DNA from: Typha latifolia
Taxonomy: Eukaryota > Streptophyta > Magnoliopsida > Poales > Typhaceae
Length of the DNA stretch: 64,000 nt
Direction of reading: 5' to 3'
Assembly (NCBI GenBank): GCA_019914945.1
Contig: CM034106.1
Coordinates: 5,828,001 to 5,892,000 of the forward strand
In this document: in pieces, positions 59,950-64,000 of the stretch
Numbering within the stretch: the stretch's first letter is position 1
Layout of the letters: every line of letters starts with the position of its first letter
The notes under the pieces: model-generated
Told to the model about the DNA's origin: nothing
Seen by the model: the letters and a program-made list of their open reading frames with translations, nothing else
Databases searched by the model: none
Translations under genes and position numbers: made by a program

Positions 59950-62900
59950 TGCCGCAACCGCCACCTTTCATCCTCTACCGCTTTCTCTCTCTATAAATTT
60001 GATATGACTGTGCTTGCATCCTAACTAAGGGCTTGTGTTTTTGGTGCGACGAGCGCTACACACCGAGGCATCGATGCGCCAAGGCTACGACCAGTGTCAT
60101 GTTGATCGATGGCTATGATGAAGAGGCTGAGGGAGTTTTCATAGAGGAGGTAGTCGTTGAGGAGCTTGAGGAGATAGTGGAGTAGGATATGCAAGCCGAG
60201 ATCTCGATGCATGCATACTCCGGCACTAGCGCCTAAAGACCCTATGGGTGGATGGGCTCGTCCGAAAGCAATGTGTACACATCCTCATTGACACGGGGAG
60301 CACACATAACTTTCTGAATGAGAGATTGGTATGGAGTATAGGACTCAAGGCCGAGCCTACTATCTTATTTGATGTGACATCGGTGATAACACCCGCCTTA
60401 GAGCTAACAACATTTTTCAAGGAGTGGTGGTACAAGTGCAGGGACATAGCTTCACTTTGGACTTGTACCTACTAGCACTTCGAGGAGATGACATCGTTCT
60501 AGGCACCCAGTGGCTATAGAGTCTCGGTCCCGTCACATTTGATTTTTCACAGATGAGACTCACATTTCAGAGAGATGGACATGTGGTACGACTCAAGGGA
60601 ATTCACTTGCAAATGAGCCCTCCTTTCAGCCGTCGGTTGGAGCTCCATAGATAGGCGAAGTTACCTACTTCTTTTAGTTGGCACCCACGGAGCCTTGGGT
60701 CGTCTCTGACTTAGGTACTCGTCTTGATTTGGATTGCTTATTAGCTAATTTTTTTTGGATTTTTTGAGGCTCCATGAGGGCTGCCACCTGCCAAGCATGT
60801 TGATCACAGGATCGAGATTGTACTGGGGGTCGAACCGGCCAATGTACGGCCCTACCACTATCCACACATCCAGAAGGAAGAAATCTCGAGGCTAGTTGTC
60901 GAGATGTTGGAGCAGTGCATTATTCAACCAAGCCAGTGTTCCTATTCCTCACTAGTTCTGTTAATGAGAAAGAAGGACGGTAGTTGGCGTTTCTGTGTAG
61001 ATTACTGCACACTGAACGCCATAATCGTCAAGGATAGATACCCGATACTAGTCATAGAAGAGTTGTTGGACGAGCTGACGGGAGCTTCATACTTCAGCAA
61101 CCTGGACCTTCGTGCAGAGTACCACCAGATCCGAGTGCATGCTGAGGACGTCCACAGAACGACATTTCGAACTCATGATGGACACTATGAGTTTCGGGTG
61201 ATGATGTTTGAGTTGACAAATGCACCGACGACCTTCCAAGGGCTGATGAACGACATATTCCGTTCACTCCTACGATGGTATGTGTTAGTATTCTTCGATG
61301 ACATTTTGGTGTACAACAAGACTTGGAAGGAGCACTTGGTTCATCTGCGGTCCGTGTTGGTGCTCTTGAGGGACCAATCTCTCAAGGTGAGGTGGAGTAA
61401 ATGCCTATAGGGCGAGCGACGAGTGGAGTACTTGGGGCACATCATTTCAGCGGAGGGAGTCGTAGCCGACCCGAGCAATGTGCATGCTCAGTTGGACACA
61501 ACCGAGGACGGTATGGGAGCTACACAGTTTCCTTGGTTTAACAGGCTACTATTGTAGGTTTGTGGTCAACTATGGGAAGATCGCAGCACCACTGATAGCC
61601 TTGCTGAAGAAGGATGCCTTTGAATGGACTGATGCAGCGATAAAGGCATTCAAGGAGCTAAAGATATCAATGGCGACCGCACCGGTATTGGCACTACCCG
61701 ACTTCACCAAGCAATTCGTGATCGAGTGTGACACGTTGGGAGCAGGCATAGGACCTGTATTGATACAGACCCATTGCTTACCTTAGCAAAGCCTTGACCG
61801 AGAGGTCATAGCAGCTATCCACCTACGAGCGAGAGATGCTCGCTATCTTGCATGCCATGACGAGATGGAGACCCTATTTGATCAGGAGGAAATTTGTTAT
61901 CCGAACATATCAGAGGAGCTTACCTTATTTTATGGGGCAAGAGATTCACACACCCGCACGGTAGAGATGGGTCACCAATCTATTAGGGTATGACTACGAG
62001 CTGCAATACAAGAAAGGAGCGGATAACAAGGCTGCGGATGCACTATCCTAACAACCCGAATCGGCCGAACTGGCAGTCCTGTCCGTGCCTGTCTTTCCCT
62101 TCTTAGATGACATACGAGCCACAGGTGCTACTGATCTAGATATCTTGAGAATCTTGCAGGAGAAGGAGGATGACCCCACGAATCATCTTGGAATTGCGAG
62201 CCGCGGCGGATTGCTATTGGACCATGGGCGCATTCGGATACCTACGAACGTAGGCCTGCAATGAAGAGTGATGTACATCTCTATGCAATGAAGAGAGGAT
62301 TTGGGAGGACATCTCTATGGATTTTATTGAGGGCTTACCTTCTGTGAGGGGGTACTTAGTCATATTCATTGTGGTAGATAGGATGAGCAAGTATGCTCAT
62401 TTCTCAGCCCTCGCGCACCCATATTTAGCAAGGATGGTGGCAGAGGTGTTCGTGCGCAACAGTGCCAAGCTTCACGGCATGCCACGTTCGATTGTATTCG
62501 ACCGAGACAGTGTTCATCAGTGACTTTTGGACCGAGTACTTCACACTCCAGGGAAGTCGATTGAACCATAGTTCAGCTTAGCACCCACAAACAGATGGCT
62601 AAACTAAGGTGGTGAACTAGGGCATAAAGTAGTACATGTGGTGCTTTGTGGGCGAGAGACCGAGGAGATGGCTCGACTACTTACTGTGGACGGAGTGGTC
62701 CTATAATACTACATTTCACACCACCATCGAGATGACACCATTCGAGGCAGTGTATGGTAGACCACCACCTACCCTGAGGACATATGACCTCGAGGCATCA
62801 GCAATGAGGACGAAGACAGAGGCAGAGCTAGCAGATCGGGATGTGGTTCTATGGAGGTTACGGGAGAACATGACAACGACCTAGAACCGCATGAAACAAG

Positions 62901-63384
62901 TATATGATCACCGGCATCGGGAGTTGGAGTTTGAGGTTGGGGATCTTGTATTAGTGCAAGCTTAGCCATACCAGCAAGTTACCCTACGTCCAGTACGCAA
63001 TCCCAAGTTAGCTCATCGGTATTTTGGACCATTCTACGCGTTGGAGCGAGTGGGACAGATAGCATATAGATTGGAGTTGTCGGAGGGATCTCTGGTTCAT
63101 CTCATGTTTCATGTATCGCTTCTGTGGGTGAGAGTAGGGGTAGATCAAGTAGTGAGCACACATATACCCAATCTAGTGGAGGAGATATAGGCATATGAGC
63201 TAGTGCATGTGTTGGCGAGACGGAGGCGATGTCAGGGAGGTCGACTAGAGACTGAGATCTTAGTGGAGTGGCTCGGACGACATTTTGATGAGGTGACGTG
63301 GTGACGTGGGAGTCTAAGGAGGACATCATGGAAGGCTTTTTGGATTTCTCACCTTGAGGTCAAGGTGATGGAAGTGTGGCGGAT
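59950..63384 (+). mobile_element. Internal region of a degraded Ty3/gypsy retrotransposon
   Basis: Plus-strand gag tail, protease, RT, RNase H, integrase and a C-terminal domain, ending at HLEVKV and a purine-rich stretch before the 3' LTR at 63385. The 5' LTR, primer-binding site and most of gag are absent; the left neighbour is an LTR of the same family on the opposite strand. Confidence 0.85.
60030..63375 (+). pseudogene. Ty3/gypsy gag-pol polyprotein, multiply broken
   Basis: Zinc knuckle CFWCDERYTPRHRC (60036..60077); protease with LIDTGSTHNF, the DTG active site (60280..60325); RT from GVEPANVRPY through LLMRKKDGSWRFCVDY and SNLDLRAEYHQIRV to FFDDILVY (60825..61320), catalytic Asp pair present; RNase H FVIECDTLGAGIGPVL (61710..61765) to KKGADNKAADALS (62010..62050); integrase with DISMDFIEGLP, VDRMSKYAHF and FDRD (62310..62510), HPQTDG, and the Glu position now Lys (TKVVN); then RRPYGRPPPT-like GRPPPT, and VRNPKLAHRYFGPFYALERVG. 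The HHCC zinc finger between RNase H and the integrase core is deleted (near 62260..62300). The C-terminus (ILVEWLGRHFDEVTW) is chromodomain-like. Stops and frameshifts throughout, so it is inactive. Confidence 0.88.
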
Positions 63385-64000
63385 TGATACAACTAGAGCT
63401 AGATCAAGTTGTATTGGAAGAAATAAATTTGCTTCGGAAAATAAGGCTTTTTACTAGGGGGCGTTCGAATGCCAGGGACCACGTTCACAAAAACAGAGAA
63501 CAGAATTTGTGCGTTCGAACGGCCTCGAGCCCGTTTGAACGCACTCATTCGAACGCCTGCATGTGTTTGCAAAGACAGAGAACGGGATTTGCACGTTCGA
63601 ATGGCCTCTGGCGCGTTCGAACGCGCCACGGCGAGAACGCTTGGTTCTTAGGGCCTTATTTTTGTCTTAGGTCCAAAGGGTAGCCTTTAGGTATTGTGGA
63701 GTGCACCCTAGTTGAGTTATGTTATGAATCCATCTTTTTTCTCCCTATCTCCCTCTCTCTTTCTCTCTCTCTCTCTCTCATCTTCATCTTCTTCTTCTTC
63801 TTCTTGCCTAACTTCATATCGTCCCCTAGCCTACATTGGTTAGATCCTTCTCCTCATCTGTCGCAACCCTACTTCTTCTAGGAGCGACCCATTTCTTCCC
63901 CTTCGTCCTATTCTCTTCTCAAATCGCAAGTATCCCTATCCTTATATCATCTCTCTTCCATCCCTTCCATCACATCAAGAACTCCCTTCAATCCAAATAC
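63385..64000 (+). repeat. 3' LTR of the Ty3/gypsy element, cut by the window end
   Basis: Begins TGATACAACTAGAGC right after the pol end. It contains the TTCGAA palindrome cluster (63460..63630), a TC microsatellite (63755..63779) and a pyrimidine-rich leader. The 3' end lies beyond the window. Compared with 17771..18632, about 250 bp are missing. Confidence 0.8.

Overview
The window is nuclear DNA of a flowering plant. The evidence is spliced genes with GT-AG introns, a plant-type B3 domain, a plant-type STK16/MPSK1-like kinase, and dense nested plant transposable elements. There is no bacterial-style gene packing, no rRNA or tRNA that I recognise, and no CRISPR array. The species cannot be told from the sequence alone.

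Only two host genes look functional. At the left edge (2..381, + strand) are the last two exons of a B3 DNA-binding-domain gene. In the middle, 23683..49724 (+ strand), is a complete six-exon gene for a 343-residue serine/threonine kinase of the STK16 type. Its coding exons total 1032 bp but spread over 26 kb, because introns 3, 4 and 5 (3.9, 10.2 and 9.6 kb) have filled with transposons. All splice sites and kinase motifs are intact, so the gene is probably still expressed.

Everything else is mobile-element sequence. (1) About 650..22995 looks like the relic of one large Mutator-like (MULE) element with a decayed transposase (15.8-19.3 kb). Into it have fallen an 8.4 kb LTR element (copy A, 1666..10043), a gene-capturing element carrying a pyruvate dehydrogenase E1-alpha retrocopy (about 10650..15340, itself split by a 3.1 kb LTR-like unit, 10841..13980), a solo gypsy LTR (17771..18632) and a 3.0 kb solo LTR (copy B, 19890..22909). 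(2) The kinase introns hold a hAT transposase pseudogene (27.3-28.7 kb), a gag-only LTR retrotransposon (32667..38624) split by another 3.0 kb solo LTR (copy D, 34272..37282), and a further long-LTR element (copy C, 40697..46096). (3) Downstream of the kinase are two LINE fragments, two further long-LTR fragments in opposite orientation (E and F, 53.3-58.1 kb), and a degraded Ty3/gypsy retrotransposon (60.0-64.0 kb) running off the right edge.

One family dominates (copies A to F, called here the 3-kb-LTR family). It has LTRs of about 3 kb beginning TGTAACAACC and ending GTTACA, a primer-binding site like initiator-methionine tRNA, and an internal region of about 2.4 kb with no recognisable coding capacity, so it resembles the LARD class of non-autonomous elements. 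Its LTRs carry two unusual features: an array of five or six tandem hairpins whose stems change in a compensatory way between units, and a pair of near-perfect palindromes downstream of pyrimidine microsatellites. These hairpins, together with a tandemly multiplied primer-binding-site array near 59.15 kb, are the most novel signals here. I see no complete autonomous transposon.
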